A stretch of 17,825 nt of DNA from contig JALRLQ010000032.1 in the NCBI GenBank assembly GCA_023254365.1, positions 1-17,825 of the forward strand, written 5' to 3'. Of this stretch, positions 1 to 8,366 are shown piece by piece. The notes under the pieces were generated by a model that worked only from the letters and a program-made list of their open reading frames with translations, ran no database searches and had not been told where the DNA came from. How positions within the stretch are numbered: position 1 is the first letter of the stretch; each line of letters starts with the position of its first letter. This DNA is from Candidatus Poseidonia sp. GTDB lineage: Archaea > Thermoplasmatota > Poseidoniia > Poseidoniales > Poseidoniaceae. The position numbers and the translations under genes are program-made.

Positions 1-1769
1 TGTTTGAATTAGCGGCCCTTGACGATGTGGTGATGGTGGAACGCTACGGGCAAATCCATCTCTACGGCGATATCCAAACCCCCGCCGTGAAGGCCCGTAA
101 TTCGTCGTTCTATCCTGTCGGAGCCTGGGACCTTGGCTACACCGGAGCAGACGTGAACATCGCCATGGTTGACACCGGTGTGGATAACGAACACCCGGGG
201 CTGAATGAGAAATTCATCGCCGGCTACGACGCCGTTTGCTACCTTCACAGCGACCCTTCGTGCGTTGTTGCTGGCTTTGGTTCACGAGAAACGGATGGTA
301 CGTTTGACCCTGATGACGGCCACCAGCACGGGACAGCCTGCATGGGCATGGCAGCTGCTACCGGCATGGATGCAAGCGGCGCCCAGACCGATTTTTACGG
401 CTCGGCCCCTGATGCCGACTTGGTGGACGTGCGCATTGGCACGGACGCCGGTGCGGGGCCGTTCGAGAACTACTTGCTTTCTCAGGAGTTCTATGAATCA
501 GCGATGAACGGCCTTCAGTGGATCATCGACAACAAAGACACGGCGTGGGAAGGTGCTGACGAAGCGAGTTACGGTATCGACATCATCTCGCTCTCGTGGG
601 GCATCACTTCACACGAAGGCGGTGGTTCGGACGGTGAGGACATGCACAGCCGAATTCTCAACGAAGCGATGGAAGCCGGTGTGGTGGTCAGCGTGGCCGC
701 CGGCAACGACGGCCCGAGCAACGACGGCCTGTCGGGCATGGGTTCCTCCAGCCTCTCCATCACCGTGGGCGCAACCGACGACAAGAACACGGTTGACCGT
801 GAAGATGATACGGTGGCCGGTTATTCCTCCCGTGGTCCTCGCCGAGACAACGGCGATGGGAATCCGTTGAACGAACTCAAACCCGAAGTATCCGCTCCGG
901 GCACCAACATCGTGCAAGCCGAGGGTTGCGTCACGAGTGGCACATGCAACAACTTCATTGGCGGTGATGCTTCAGACAACGGCTACACGGGACGTGGTTC
1001 AGGTACCTCCTATGCCACACCAGCGGTGTCGGGCATCCTTGCCTTGATGATCGAAGCCAATCCCGACCTAACCACTGCGGAGATGAAAGAAATCCTCAAA
1101 CTGACCGCTGAACGTCGAGGCGAACCTTCTGCTCCGGAGGTCGACCCGTTCTGGAACCGCGATTTCGGTTGGGGCATGGTCGATGCATACGAGGCGCTCT
1201 CCCTCGCCATCTACCTGCGCGATGAAGGCCTTACGGGCACCGTCGATGTGTCCTCTCAAGTCCACGTTCTCAACGCCAGCATCAACGCGAGCACGGGGCT
1301 GTACGAAGTTCGGGGCGAGGCTTGGGGCCAAGCAGGTTCTATCGCCTCGGTTGAAGTTCGTGTGGACGGCGGTTCATGGATGCAAGCCACCTACGAAACC
1401 GTTGATGGCGGGCTGGGTGCGCTTGAGCGCTTTGCATGGGTCTTTGCCATTGACATTGGCCAGCTCTCGAAAGGGAACCACACCATCGAAATACGCGGAT
1501 TGAACGATGATGGCGCCCCCTCCTTGCCGGTGTTTGTGACCTTTGCGGCCACGGGCGACACCTCCGATGGCATGGGAGGGTTGAGTCAAGAGGCGTTGAT
1601 GGCTCTGCTCGGTGTTGTCGTGTTGATGATCGTCGTCGTTCTTGCCTTTGGCGCTCGTATTGACCCACCGCTTTCCCTGGAAGGTTCTTCCCTTGACGAG
1701 GAGGAGCCTCTGGATGCTGTGCTGGTGGAAAACGAGTCCAAGGCAACGAAGAAGGCATCGAAAACATAA
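1..1769 (+). CDS. Membrane-anchored subtilisin-like (S8) serine protease, 5'-truncated by the window
   Basis: This is an S8-family endopeptidase, probably active outside the cell. The frame is open from position 3 with no convincing start, and the first residues (ELAALDDVVMVERYGQIHLYGD) look like the end of an I9-type propeptide, so the true start lies upstream. Counting from the GTG at 27, the catalytic triad is D49 (AMVDTGVDNEHPG), H101 (GHQHGTACMG) and S328 (GSGTSYATPAVSG), with the oxyanion asparagine N227 in AAGNDGP. All four are present, so the enzyme should be active. A beta-rich region follows (about 400-510), then one hydrophobic helix (522-542) and a short acidic, lysine-ended tail. 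This topology suggests anchoring at the outer face of the cytoplasmic membrane. Cysteines 71/79 and 301/307 could form disulfides, which fits an extracellular catalytic domain. The natural substrate is not visible. Surface-protein genes lie downstream. Confidence 0.93.
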   Translation, partial: FELAALDDVVMVERYGQIHLYGDIQTPAVKARNSSFYPVGAWDLGYTGADVNIAMVDTGVDNEHPGLNEKFIAGYDAVCYLHSDPSCVVAGFGSRETDGTFDPDDGHQHGTACMGMAAATGMDASGAQTDFYGSAPDADLVDVRIGTDAGAGPFENYLLSQEFYESAMNGLQWIIDNKDTAWEGADEASYGIDIISLSWGITSHEGGGSDGEDMHSRILNEAMEAGVVVSVAAGNDGPSNDGLSGMGSSSLSITVGATDDKNTVDREDDTVAGYSSRGPRRDNGDGNPLNELKPEVSAPGTNIVQAEGCVTSGTCNNFIGGDASDNGYTGRGSGTSYATPAVSGILALMIEANPDLTTAEMKEILKLTAERRGEPSAPEVDPFWNRDFGWGMVDAYEALSLAIYLRDEGLTGTVDVSSQVHVLNASINASTGLYEVRGEAWGQAGSIASVEVRVDGGSWMQATYETVDGGLGALERFAWVFAIDIGQLSKGNHTIEIRGLNDDGAPSLPVFVTFAATGDTSDGMGGLSQEALMALLGVVVLMIVVVLAFGARIDPPLSLEGSSLDEEEPLDAVLVENESKATKKASKT

Positions 1770-1770
1770 C

Positions 1771-1784
1771 TGCATTCAAATGCA
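1771..1784. repeat. Small inverted repeat in the protease-aminotransferase gap
   Basis: TGCAT (1771-1775) and ATGCA (1780-1784) are inverted around a 4-nt spacer, directly after the protease stop codon and 20 bp before the aminotransferase ATG. It could be a weak hairpin or a protein-binding palindrome. A 5-bp arm is short enough to arise by chance. The 35-bp gap is more A+T-rich than its surroundings, but I see no convincing TATA box. Confidence 0.25.
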
Positions 1785-1804
1785 AAGCAACAGTGGGCAT
1801 TGTC

Positions 1805-2950
1805 ATGCGCACCTTCAGTGACCGTGCTCTTGCCATTCAGCCAACAGGCGTGCGCAAGATGTTCGACCTCGCTGGTGACGACGTCATTTCGTTTGGTTTG
1901 GGTGAACCGGATTTTCAGCCACCTCCAGTGGCCATTGAAGCCTTCTATCAGGCGATGAAAGACGGGAGGAACAAGTACACGACCACAGCAGGGTTGCCTG
2001 CGCTTCGTAAGAAAATCGCTGACTCGTGGTCAGCCTATCAGGGTGGTATGGACGAGAACAACGTCTGCATGACGATGTCAGGAACCAACGCTCTTCTGAA
2101 CCTCTTCATGACGCTGGTGAACCCGGGAGAGAACATTCTGCTGCCCGAACCCTATTTCCCTCTGTACGGGCCTGATGCGACACTGGTGGGCGGTGAAGGC
2201 AAGTACTACCCGTGTTTGTTCGAACATGCCTTTATTCCGCAAATCGAAGATCTCGAGTCCTTGGTTGATGAAAACACCGTGGCCATTCTCTACAACTTTC
2301 CAAGCAACCCGACTGGAGGAACATTGACCATCGAACAACGCGATGCGCTGCTGGCGTTTGCTGCGAAGCACGACTTGTGGATCATTTCCGACGAGGTGTA
2401 CGACCGAATCGTGTTTGAGGACGACCACGTGTCGTTCATGGGAACGGGGTACGAGAAACTGATGGTCGTGAACTCTTTTTCCAAGACCTTCGCCATGACC
2501 GGGTGGCGAATCGGTTACATTGTTTCCACCAACATCGAAGCGATGCGGCAAGTCATCAAAATCCAATACTACATTTCGGCTTGCAGCAACGACGCCATGC
2601 AATACGCCGTGCTGGAAGCCATGGAGAAAGCCAACGACTACCCCACCATGATGGCCAAGGAATTTCAACAGCGTTGCAACCTCATCGTCGACCGCCTCAA
2701 CGCCATGCCCGGTGTTCAATGCCATCGTCCAAAAGGCGCCATCTACGTCTTCCCCAAGGTGGATGTGCCGGGGATGACCTCGGAAGAGGTCGCTCTTGAA
2801 TTGCTCAAGGACGGCGTACTTTGTTCGCCTGGAAGTGCCTTTGGCCCTTCTGGAGAGGGGCATCTCCGGTTTGCCTATACCATCAGCCAAGCGGACATCG
2901 CTCGGGGCATGGACAAGGTCGAAGCAACCCTGAAACGCTTGCAAGGATGA
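1805..2950 (+). CDS. Class I/II PLP-dependent aminotransferase (aspartate/aromatic aminotransferase-like)
   Basis: A fold-type I aminotransferase of 381 residues, moving an amino group between an amino acid and a 2-oxo acid with pyridoxal phosphate in the cytoplasm. Numbering from ATG 1805, the Schiff-base lysine is K227 in NSFSKTFAMTGWRIGY. N168 in SNPTGG and D196/Y199 in ISDEVYDR are the usual cofactor contacts. R235 and the arginine in GHLRFAYT near the C terminus match the phosphate- and substrate-carboxylate-binding arginines. The N terminus (SDRALAIQPTGVRKM) is typical of archaeal AspC-like enzymes. An in-frame GTG at 1793 would add four residues, but ATG 1805 aligns better with the family. 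Exact substrate (aspartate, aromatic or other) cannot be read from sequence. The next gene starts 12 bp after the stop, so the two are probably co-transcribed. Confidence 0.93.
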   Translation: MRTFSDRALAIQPTGVRKMFDLAGDDVISFGLGEPDFQPPPVAIEAFYQAMKDGRNKYTTTAGLPALRKKIADSWSAYQGGMDENNVCMTMSGTNALLNLFMTLVNPGENILLPEPYFPLYGPDATLVGGEGKYYPCLFEHAFIPQIEDLESLVDENTVAILYNFPSNPTGGTLTIEQRDALLAFAAKHDLWIISDEVYDRIVFEDDHVSFMGTGYEKLMVVNSFSKTFAMTGWRIGYIVSTNIEAMRQVIKIQYYISACSNDAMQYAVLEAMEKANDYPTMMAKEFQQRCNLIVDRLNAMPGVQCHRPKGAIYVFPKVDVPGMTSEEVALELLKDGVLCSPGSAFGPSGEGHLRFAYTISQADIARGMDKVEATLKRLQG

Positions 2951-2962
2951 GGGGCGAGCAAG

Positions 2963-3562
2963 ATGGTCATGCAGAGCGTGGTTCTGTTTGCTCTCGGAGC
3001 CACCATCGGCCACGTCGGCCCTCGTTTGCCCACCTTGTTCATGACCCGTGCCAAGGGGTTCAATGTGCGTCTTGAACCGCACCCAGAACCCGTGACGCTT
3101 TCGCCTTACCTCACCCAGCGCGTGCTTCATCTTCGGACTTTTTACTGGTTGAGTTTCGTCCTTGCCTTGATGGTGCTTGCGTTTGGTGGAGCGAGTTTGC
3201 GTTGGGGTTCCGCACCCTTTGGGTTTGGGCTGTGGGTCGCCTCGTCGTGGATGATGCTCTCAAGACTCCAAGCACTGATGGCTGGTCGGGATGCTCCTTG
3301 GACCCATGCCATGGCCGTTGAATTGCAGCAGGTGATGGACCGGTCGAGAACCCAAACGGCCTGTTGCGCCACGCCCGACCCGCAATGGGAATTGCAGTGC
3401 GTGCGCTGCCGAACCTGTGAAGCCATCCTCTCTCGAATGGCCCGACCCGACCTCGGGCGCGCTCGAAGCGATGGCCGTCTTCGTGGAACACTTCGGTTGC
3501 TGATCACCGACGGTTATCCCTTTGCTTCTCCCTTGCCTGAACCTGAGAGCCAGCAAGAATAG
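2963..3562 (+). CDS. Uncharacterised membrane protein with a cysteine cluster
   Basis: A 199-residue protein I do not recognise. It has a hydrophobic N-terminal stretch (about 3-19) and two clear membrane helices (about 57-79 and 85-106), followed by a polar C-terminal domain. That domain carries C134, C135, C146, C149 and C152 (CC-x10-C-x2-C-x2-C), a pattern that could bind zinc or another metal but matches no zinc ribbon I know. It is followed by an arginine-rich segment. The start ATG 2963 has a G-rich Shine-Dalgarno-like stretch (GAGGGGCG) upstream, 12 bp after the aminotransferase stop. The next gene, also a membrane protein, begins 16 bp after this stop, which suggests a shared transcript and possibly a shared complex. 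That functional link is inference. Confidence 0.75.
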   Translation: MVMQSVVLFALGATIGHVGPRLPTLFMTRAKGFNVRLEPHPEPVTLSPYLTQRVLHLRTFYWLSFVLALMVLAFGGASLRWGSAPFGFGLWVASSWMMLSRLQALMAGRDAPWTHAMAVELQQVMDRSRTQTACCATPDPQWELQCVRCRTCEAILSRMARPDLGRARSDGRLRGTLRLLITDGYPFASPLPEPESQQE

Positions 3563-3578
3563 GGTTTTCTCGCTCGTG

Positions 3579-4877
3579 ATGAGGGGAACCTTTGAGAAAC
3601 CAACGCCGTGGCTCGTCTGTATGGATGCCCGTCCCAGCGTTGGGTCGCTCATAGCCCGTTTGGGCTTGACGGGTTCGCTGATTGGGCAAATTTTCCTCAC
3701 CCCCATGGCGGCGTTTTCGTTGACCTACCTGCTCGTGTTTTCAGCGCAAGGCGGTGATTTTCGACTGAGCATTGAGGTCGATATGATCCCATGGATTGGC
3801 ATGGCCTCCCTGTTTTACGGCATGCTAGCTTTGGTGTTGGCGTTGAGCATGGGCGGATTTGTTCCCTTTCGCGTCATTGAAGCAGGTGGCTGGCGACTTG
3901 CGCTCGGGTTCACGCGCCACCGCGGCAGCTCCGTTCACCGTTACGAAGCGAGGAAACGCTACGCGACTTCGTCTCACGGGCGCTTGTCAATGCTGGTCCA
4001 CGAACGCTTCGCTGCTGGCCATGCCTTGTGGACCATTCGGGGCTCGTTGGTGTTGCTTGCCATCCCCTTCCAGGTGATGCTCGCCACCATCCCACTAACG
4101 TTGGTGTTGCTCTTTCCCAAAGGCGTGGTCCACCAACATCGCCAACTTGAACTTGCGCTGTTGCTCTATTGCGCCTGCCTTTACATCTCTATTCGGTTGT
4201 TCCCCAGTTTCGCCCGTCGCTACATCGTTCTCGCTTCCCTTGGGAGGAAGTTCTTGGGCAACACGCTTCGCATTTCATGGGTGTTTCCGGTGTTTTTGCT
4301 CTGGTCCATGGGTCAACTCTCGACCTACATCGTCCAACGTGCGCTGGGTGAAAACGTGGCCCTCAACATCGCGTTTGAACAAGACCTGTTTGAGTCGCTG
4401 ATCTCTGCGGGTTCGACGCCCGAAAGCTCCTTCCTCAACCTTCTCACGGCGCTGGCCGTCATGCCGATGGCAGCCTTCACGACCTTGGCAGTGCTTGGAG
4501 GTGGTTCGGGCGCTCCCCCTTCATGGATGCATCCAAGCCTGTCCAAGGATGGCCACGATGAGACCCAAGAGCAAATGGACATCATGGCGGCCGGACTTGA
4601 CCGCCTCTCAGCAGAACTCACCGAGGTTCGGCAGGCTTCGGCTCAGCAACCCCACACACCGGCCTTGGTTCAGCACGTGGTGGTCCCTGTCGTTGCCGCT
4701 AGTGCGCCACCTGCAGCAGAGCAACCTCCGCCAATGCAGCAGGACACCTCATCCATGGTTGACGGATTGGATTTTGACCGTCTTGGTTTGGAGTTAACAC
4801 CTGAGGAAGATGAGGGTCCTCCTCCCTCTCCGAAGCACGATGAACCGGTGATTCGTGGATTCAACTTGGACGAGTAA
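3579..4877 (+). CDS. Uncharacterised polytopic membrane protein with a proline-rich acidic tail
   Basis: A 432-residue protein with about six predicted membrane helices (near residues 30-55, 69-97, 155-179, 189-211, 230-252 and 284-307). A long C-terminal region then holds a polar helix-like segment (about 325-355), a Pro/Ala/Gln-rich linker (about 358-390) and an acidic end (TPEEDEGPPPSP...NLDE). I recognise no catalytic motif. The frame is open upstream to a TTG at 3522, but that start would overlap the preceding gene and add 19 non-hydrophobic residues; ATG 3579, 16 bp after the previous stop, is preferred. A GTG at 3576 is also possible. Linker-plus-acidic-tail architecture recurs in the secreted protein encoded next, so the group may work together in the cell envelope, but this is only a guess from context. 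Confidence 0.75.
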   Translation: MRGTFEKPTPWLVCMDARPSVGSLIARLGLTGSLIGQIFLTPMAAFSLTYLLVFSAQGGDFRLSIEVDMIPWIGMASLFYGMLALVLALSMGGFVPFRVIEAGGWRLALGFTRHRGSSVHRYEARKRYATSSHGRLSMLVHERFAAGHALWTIRGSLVLLAIPFQVMLATIPLTLVLLFPKGVVHQHRQLELALLLYCACLYISIRLFPSFARRYIVLASLGRKFLGNTLRISWVFPVFLLWSMGQLSTYIVQRALGENVALNIAFEQDLFESLISAGSTPESSFLNLLTALAVMPMAAFTTLAVLGGGSGAPPSWMHPSLSKDGHDETQEQMDIMAAGLDRLSAELTEVRQASAQQPHTPALVQHVVVPVVAASAPPAAEQPPPMQQDTSSMVDGLDFDRLGLELTPEEDEGPPPSPKHDEPVIRGFNLDE

Positions 4878-4941
4878 ACGGGGATTTTGCCGCCTGTTCA
4901 ACGAGCCATGGAAAGGCGACCTTCTTATGCTCCATCCTGTT

Positions 4942-4948
4942 GGGAGGG
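4942..4948 (+). promoter_or_regulatory. Shine-Dalgarno that fixes the start of the large surface protein
   Basis: GGGAGGG lies 4 nt before ATG 4953. The frame is open further upstream (TTG 4887, ATG 4908), but those starts have no such site and would place about 15-22 extra residues before the signal peptide. Confidence 0.6.
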
Positions 4949-4952
4949 CTTG

Positions 4953-7900
4953 ATGATGTCCATGCGCCGTATGATGCCGTTTACCATTGTCATGCTTCTG
5001 CTCCTCCAAACGCTCGCCATGAACCTCGCTGTTCCCGCACAGGCCGCCTCCGGTCGCGGTGGTACCAACGACGATTTTACCGTGCGAACCATCAGCGTTG
5101 GAAACGCTTCCGTGGCTGCCGACCAGTGGATTCAATCCGACGGCAGCGTGATGGAGTACATCTTCATCAATCAGGACATCGAGGTGACCGTCTCCATTCA
5201 GCGTTACGGCCAGTCGGGTATCGGCGAAGAAGCCCCGGTTCGATTGGACGTGGTGCACCCCATTGGCTTCGTGATGGAATCCTTCAATTTCAACACCAAC
5301 TTGCTCACCGGTGGCCAATCGTACAATCACGTCATCAAGTGGACACCCACCGCTGCCCATTCCATCCTCAACACCACCACCAACGACCTTTCGGGCGGTT
5401 TGATTCTTCGAGCCACCGTGACCTTTGATGACGACGACAAAAACGAGAACGACCAGCGCGACAAAATCGTGCCTGTGGCCGTCAACGCCAACACCATGGA
5501 AGACTGGGCTGCGACGCCCAATGCACAATTCATTTCGGGCAAGTACCCTGCTGATGGCGGTGACGCCATCGCCACCGGTTCGTGGCAAACCGACGCCACC
5601 TCGAGTGCCGCTGGAAACAAGCACTGGCGCCACTCCTCGCCGGGTAGCAATTACCCGTCGAACGCTGAAGCCAGCCGACTCGTGTACGCTCGCTACATGA
5701 CCGGGAACTCATGTGATACCGACGCCAACGACCCCGGCTTGACCCAAATCTACCAAGCTTACCTGTGCCGCGTCCTCTTCTACTCCAACGAATTTGTCTC
5801 CAGCCAATTCCATCTCCAAGCATGGGGCAGCATGGCCGCAGGGGACAGCGTCTCCATGGAACTTTGGCGAGGTTCTGGAAACATCAATGACCCTTACGAA
5901 TCCATTTCGTGGGACATTTCACAGGGCAACCCCAGTGCTGCACCTGGTCAGTGGACGAACCTTTCGTGGGACCCACAAGAGACCTGGTTGCAAATTCCCA
6001 ATCTCGGCAATCCAGAAGTCTTCCTCGGAGGAAACTCCTACGCCTTCTCCATTCTCTTCACGTCTGACAGCAGCGTTGCCAATGAGGGCTTCCACGTTGA
6101 CGACTTTGTCCACTTCGGTGTGAGCCGGGTGACGGACTACACGGTTGACTTTGAATGCGACAACCCGCTCAACGGCTACACCATTGCGCCCAACCAAATG
6201 GCGACACTCCACTGCTCCCTGACCAACAACGGCTACACGCCCGCCTCCATTCGCATCCAAACCAACGTCACCAACGCTTCGTGGATGGCTCCCTACCCCA
6301 TCATCCGTCTTGACGTTGAGGGCAGCAGCAACCACGGCACCAACCTCATCATTCCCCCCATTGGCGCTGGAAAAACCATCGAGGTTTGGGCCAACTTGAC
6401 CGTGCCTGCAGGCGCCGACGTCCAGCAACAAACCTGGAATCTCTGGCTCAAGGATGCCAGCAGCGCCCAACTTGGTGAAAAGGCCCGGTTGACCATGGAT
6501 TTGGCGGTGAGTGAACAATTCAGCGTTGCTCTCACTTCCACGGTTCCGCTGGTCGCCGCCACCATTGGACCCGACGACTACGGTCTGGTGAACTTCAAAC
6601 TCCAAAACACCGGCAACAAAGACGCTGCCTTCAACCTCGCCACCACCTTCTCCGACAACACCGGTTGGTCTGCATTGATTCAGAACGACACCGGTGTCAT
6701 CAAGCAAAACCCCATCACGCTGTACAAGGGTGAACGCGTGGATTTGGTCCTCAACATCTCATCACCGGAACTGGCCAACCCCGGGACGGTGTCCTTCAAT
6801 CTCCGGGCGACATGCCCTTCGTGCAGCACCGCTTTGTTCGGAAACGACGTGTTGGTCCGCAACATCGAGGTGCCCGTGATTCGGGAGGTTGACTTGGTGA
6901 CAGAGGAGAACACCTTCACTGGCGCAGCCAACGGTGTTGCAAAATCGATCTACCTTTCCCTGTTCAATCTCGGTAACGACGATGAGCAATACAACCTCTC
7001 TCTGGCCCAGAGCAATTGGCGCCTCCAAGCCTCGCTGGCTGCCGACCAGTCACCGGTGCTGGACGCTTGGGACGGTGAATCCACCGTTGTCGTGACCCTC
7101 GCCAACCCGATTGGACTGACACCCGGGTACTACTCCGTGACCGTCACGGCTACCAGTGTGGACGATTCGAGTGTGTCGGCCTCGGTTGAATTGGTGATTC
7201 AGATTCTCGAGACCGCCGCCGTGTTTGTCTCCGACGAGGAGACCGGCCAATCCTACATTCCCGGCGACCTGCCTCAAACCATGTCGTTCGAGGTTCGCAA
7301 CGACGGCAACAACCCGGATAGTTTCGCCATGTCCCTGAACATGCCCAACGGGATGGTGGCCCAGTTCACCAACCTGGTGAACGGCAACACGCCCACCATC
7401 GACGTCGGCGCCAGCTACAACGTGACCGTTCAATTTTCCTTCGTTGAAGGAACGGAAGGCTCCTTGACCCTGACCATCGTTGCCACCAGCAACGCCGATA
7501 GCGCCATCAGTGCAAGCGGCCAAGCCACCTACTTGGTGGGTTCTCAAGACTGGCTCCGTATCTTCGCTATCCAACCACTCACGGTGGAGGAAGAAGGTGA
7601 ATACGAAGTGAATGTTCGTATCGTCAACCAGTACACCACGGGTCAACGTGTGGTGATGGATTTGGACACCAGCGAAGCCAATTCGTGGTTCCAGTCCTCC
7701 ATTGCCCGTTTGGACAAGGACTTCACATTGGGCATCGGTGAAACCAAGGAAATCACCCTCACGGTGGACATCACCGAAACCACGCTCAAGAACTTGAACG
7801 ACGAGACGAAGACAGTCAACCTCACCGTTTGGGCTCGCTCGGAGACCGTGAGCGACGCGGCCAATGCCGTGCTGCAAGTCACCTTGGTCCGCATGGATAC

Positions 7901-8288
7901 AACTTCAGAGGCGACCGGCGAAGGCACCAGCAGCGGCATTCCGTTCGAGGAAATTGCACTTTGGGCTGTGTTCATTTTGGTCATCGTTGGCGGAGCGCTT
8001 GCCGTGATGATGATCCTGCGTGGTGAAGAAGAAGAGGATGATGAATACGCCAAGTGGGGCGAAGAAGGCTACGAAGACAGCCTTTCTGCCAATTACGGAG
8101 CCGTTGCTGCCGCACCGTCCGTTCCCATGGCCATGCCAACGCCTGCTCCAGCCCCCGCTCCCGCCGCACCGGCCCCTGCTGCTGACGACGGTATGCCTCC
8201 GCTTCCAGCCGGTGGATTGCCTGCTGGATGGACGATGGAGCAATGGAAGCATTACGGCCAGCAATGGCTTGACCAGAACCAACAATGA
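4953..8288 (+). CDS. Large secreted, membrane-anchored surface protein with tandem Ig-like (NEW3/CARDB-type) domains
   Basis: A 1111-residue cell-surface protein. A signal peptide (MMSMRRMMPF, a hydrophobic core to about residue 27, then the cleavage site VPAQA-A near residue 31) directs export. A jelly-roll-like region (about 220-395) ends with EGFHVDDFVHFG, resembling MAM/lectin-type beta-sandwiches. At least five Ig-like repeats follow, beginning near residues 397, 523, 645, 756 and 866. Each has a pattern such as VNFKLQNTGNKDAAF or MSFEVRNDGNNPDSF, typical of NEW3/CARDB/COG1361-type domains. One membrane helix (1001-1022) is followed by an 89-residue tail: acidic (EEEEDDE), Pro/Ala-rich, and closed by LPAGWTMEQWKHYGQQWL. 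Many NxS/T sites suggest N-glycosylation. Likely roles are adhesion, polymer binding or scaffolding of surface enzymes; the sequence does not decide between them. The next gene begins 78 bp downstream. Confidence 0.88.
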   Translation: MMSMRRMMPFTIVMLLLLQTLAMNLAVPAQAASGRGGTNDDFTVRTISVGNASVAADQWIQSDGSVMEYIFINQDIEVTVSIQRYGQSGIGEEAPVRLDVVHPIGFVMESFNFNTNLLTGGQSYNHVIKWTPTAAHSILNTTTNDLSGGLILRATVTFDDDDKNENDQRDKIVPVAVNANTMEDWAATPNAQFISGKYPADGGDAIATGSWQTDATSSAAGNKHWRHSSPGSNYPSNAEASRLVYARYMTGNSCDTDANDPGLTQIYQAYLCRVLFYSNEFVSSQFHLQAWGSMAAGDSVSMELWRGSGNINDPYESISWDISQGNPSAAPGQWTNLSWDPQETWLQIPNLGNPEVFLGGNSYAFSILFTSDSSVANEGFHVDDFVHFGVSRVTDYTVDFECDNPLNGYTIAPNQMATLHCSLTNNGYTPASIRIQTNVTNASWMAPYPIIRLDVEGSSNHGTNLIIPPIGAGKTIEVWANLTVPAGADVQQQTWNLWLKDASSAQLGEKARLTMDLAVSEQFSVALTSTVPLVAATIGPDDYGLVNFKLQNTGNKDAAFNLATTFSDNTGWSALIQNDTGVIKQNPITLYKGERVDLVLNISSPELANPGTVSFNLRATCPSCSTALFGNDVLVRNIEVPVIREVDLVTEENTFTGAANGVAKSIYLSLFNLGNDDEQYNLSLAQSNWRLQASLAADQSPVLDAWDGESTVVVTLANPIGLTPGYYSVTVTATSVDDSSVSASVELVIQILETAAVFVSDEETGQSYIPGDLPQTMSFEVRNDGNNPDSFAMSLNMPNGMVAQFTNLVNGNTPTIDVGASYNVTVQFSFVEGTEGSLTLTIVATSNADSAISASGQATYLVGSQDWLRIFAIQPLTVEEEGEYEVNVRIVNQYTTGQRVVMDLDTSEANSWFQSSIARLDKDFTLGIGETKEITLTVDITETTLKNLNDETKTVNLTVWARSETVSDAANAVLQVTLVRMDTTSEATGEGTSSGIPFEEIALWAVFILVIVGGALAVMMILRGEEEEDDEYAKWGEEGYEDSLSANYGAVAAAPSVPMAMPTPAPAPAPAAPAPAADDGMPPLPAGGLPAGWTMEQWKHYGQQWLDQNQQ

Positions 8289-8353
8289 CCCTCCGAGGCT
8301 TCACGCTGACCAAGCGTAGGGTTCAAGACGCACGCTTCCTCGCCAACCATGCC

Positions 8354-8358
8354 GGAGG
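8354..8358 (+). promoter_or_regulatory. Shine-Dalgarno that fixes the thermosome start
   Basis: GGAGG ends 8 nt before ATG 8367. The in-frame ATG at 8349 overlaps this site and would add six residues (MPEGNT) not typical of chaperonin N termini, so 8367 is preferred. Confidence 0.6.
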
Positions 8359-8366
8359 GCAACACC

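Noticed and set aside
2078..3130. 350-residue open frame on the minus strand across the aminotransferase
   Set aside because: Antisense to a gene with all catalytic motifs; its product is His/Val-rich with no domain, an effect of codon bias. The same applies to the long minus-strand frames at 4794-5633, 5919-6707 and 7050-7877.
8312..8337. AAGCGT / ACGCTT inverted repeat in the gap before the thermosome
   Set aside because: Only 6 bp with a 14-nt loop, likely chance; no T-tract or TATA box goes with it.
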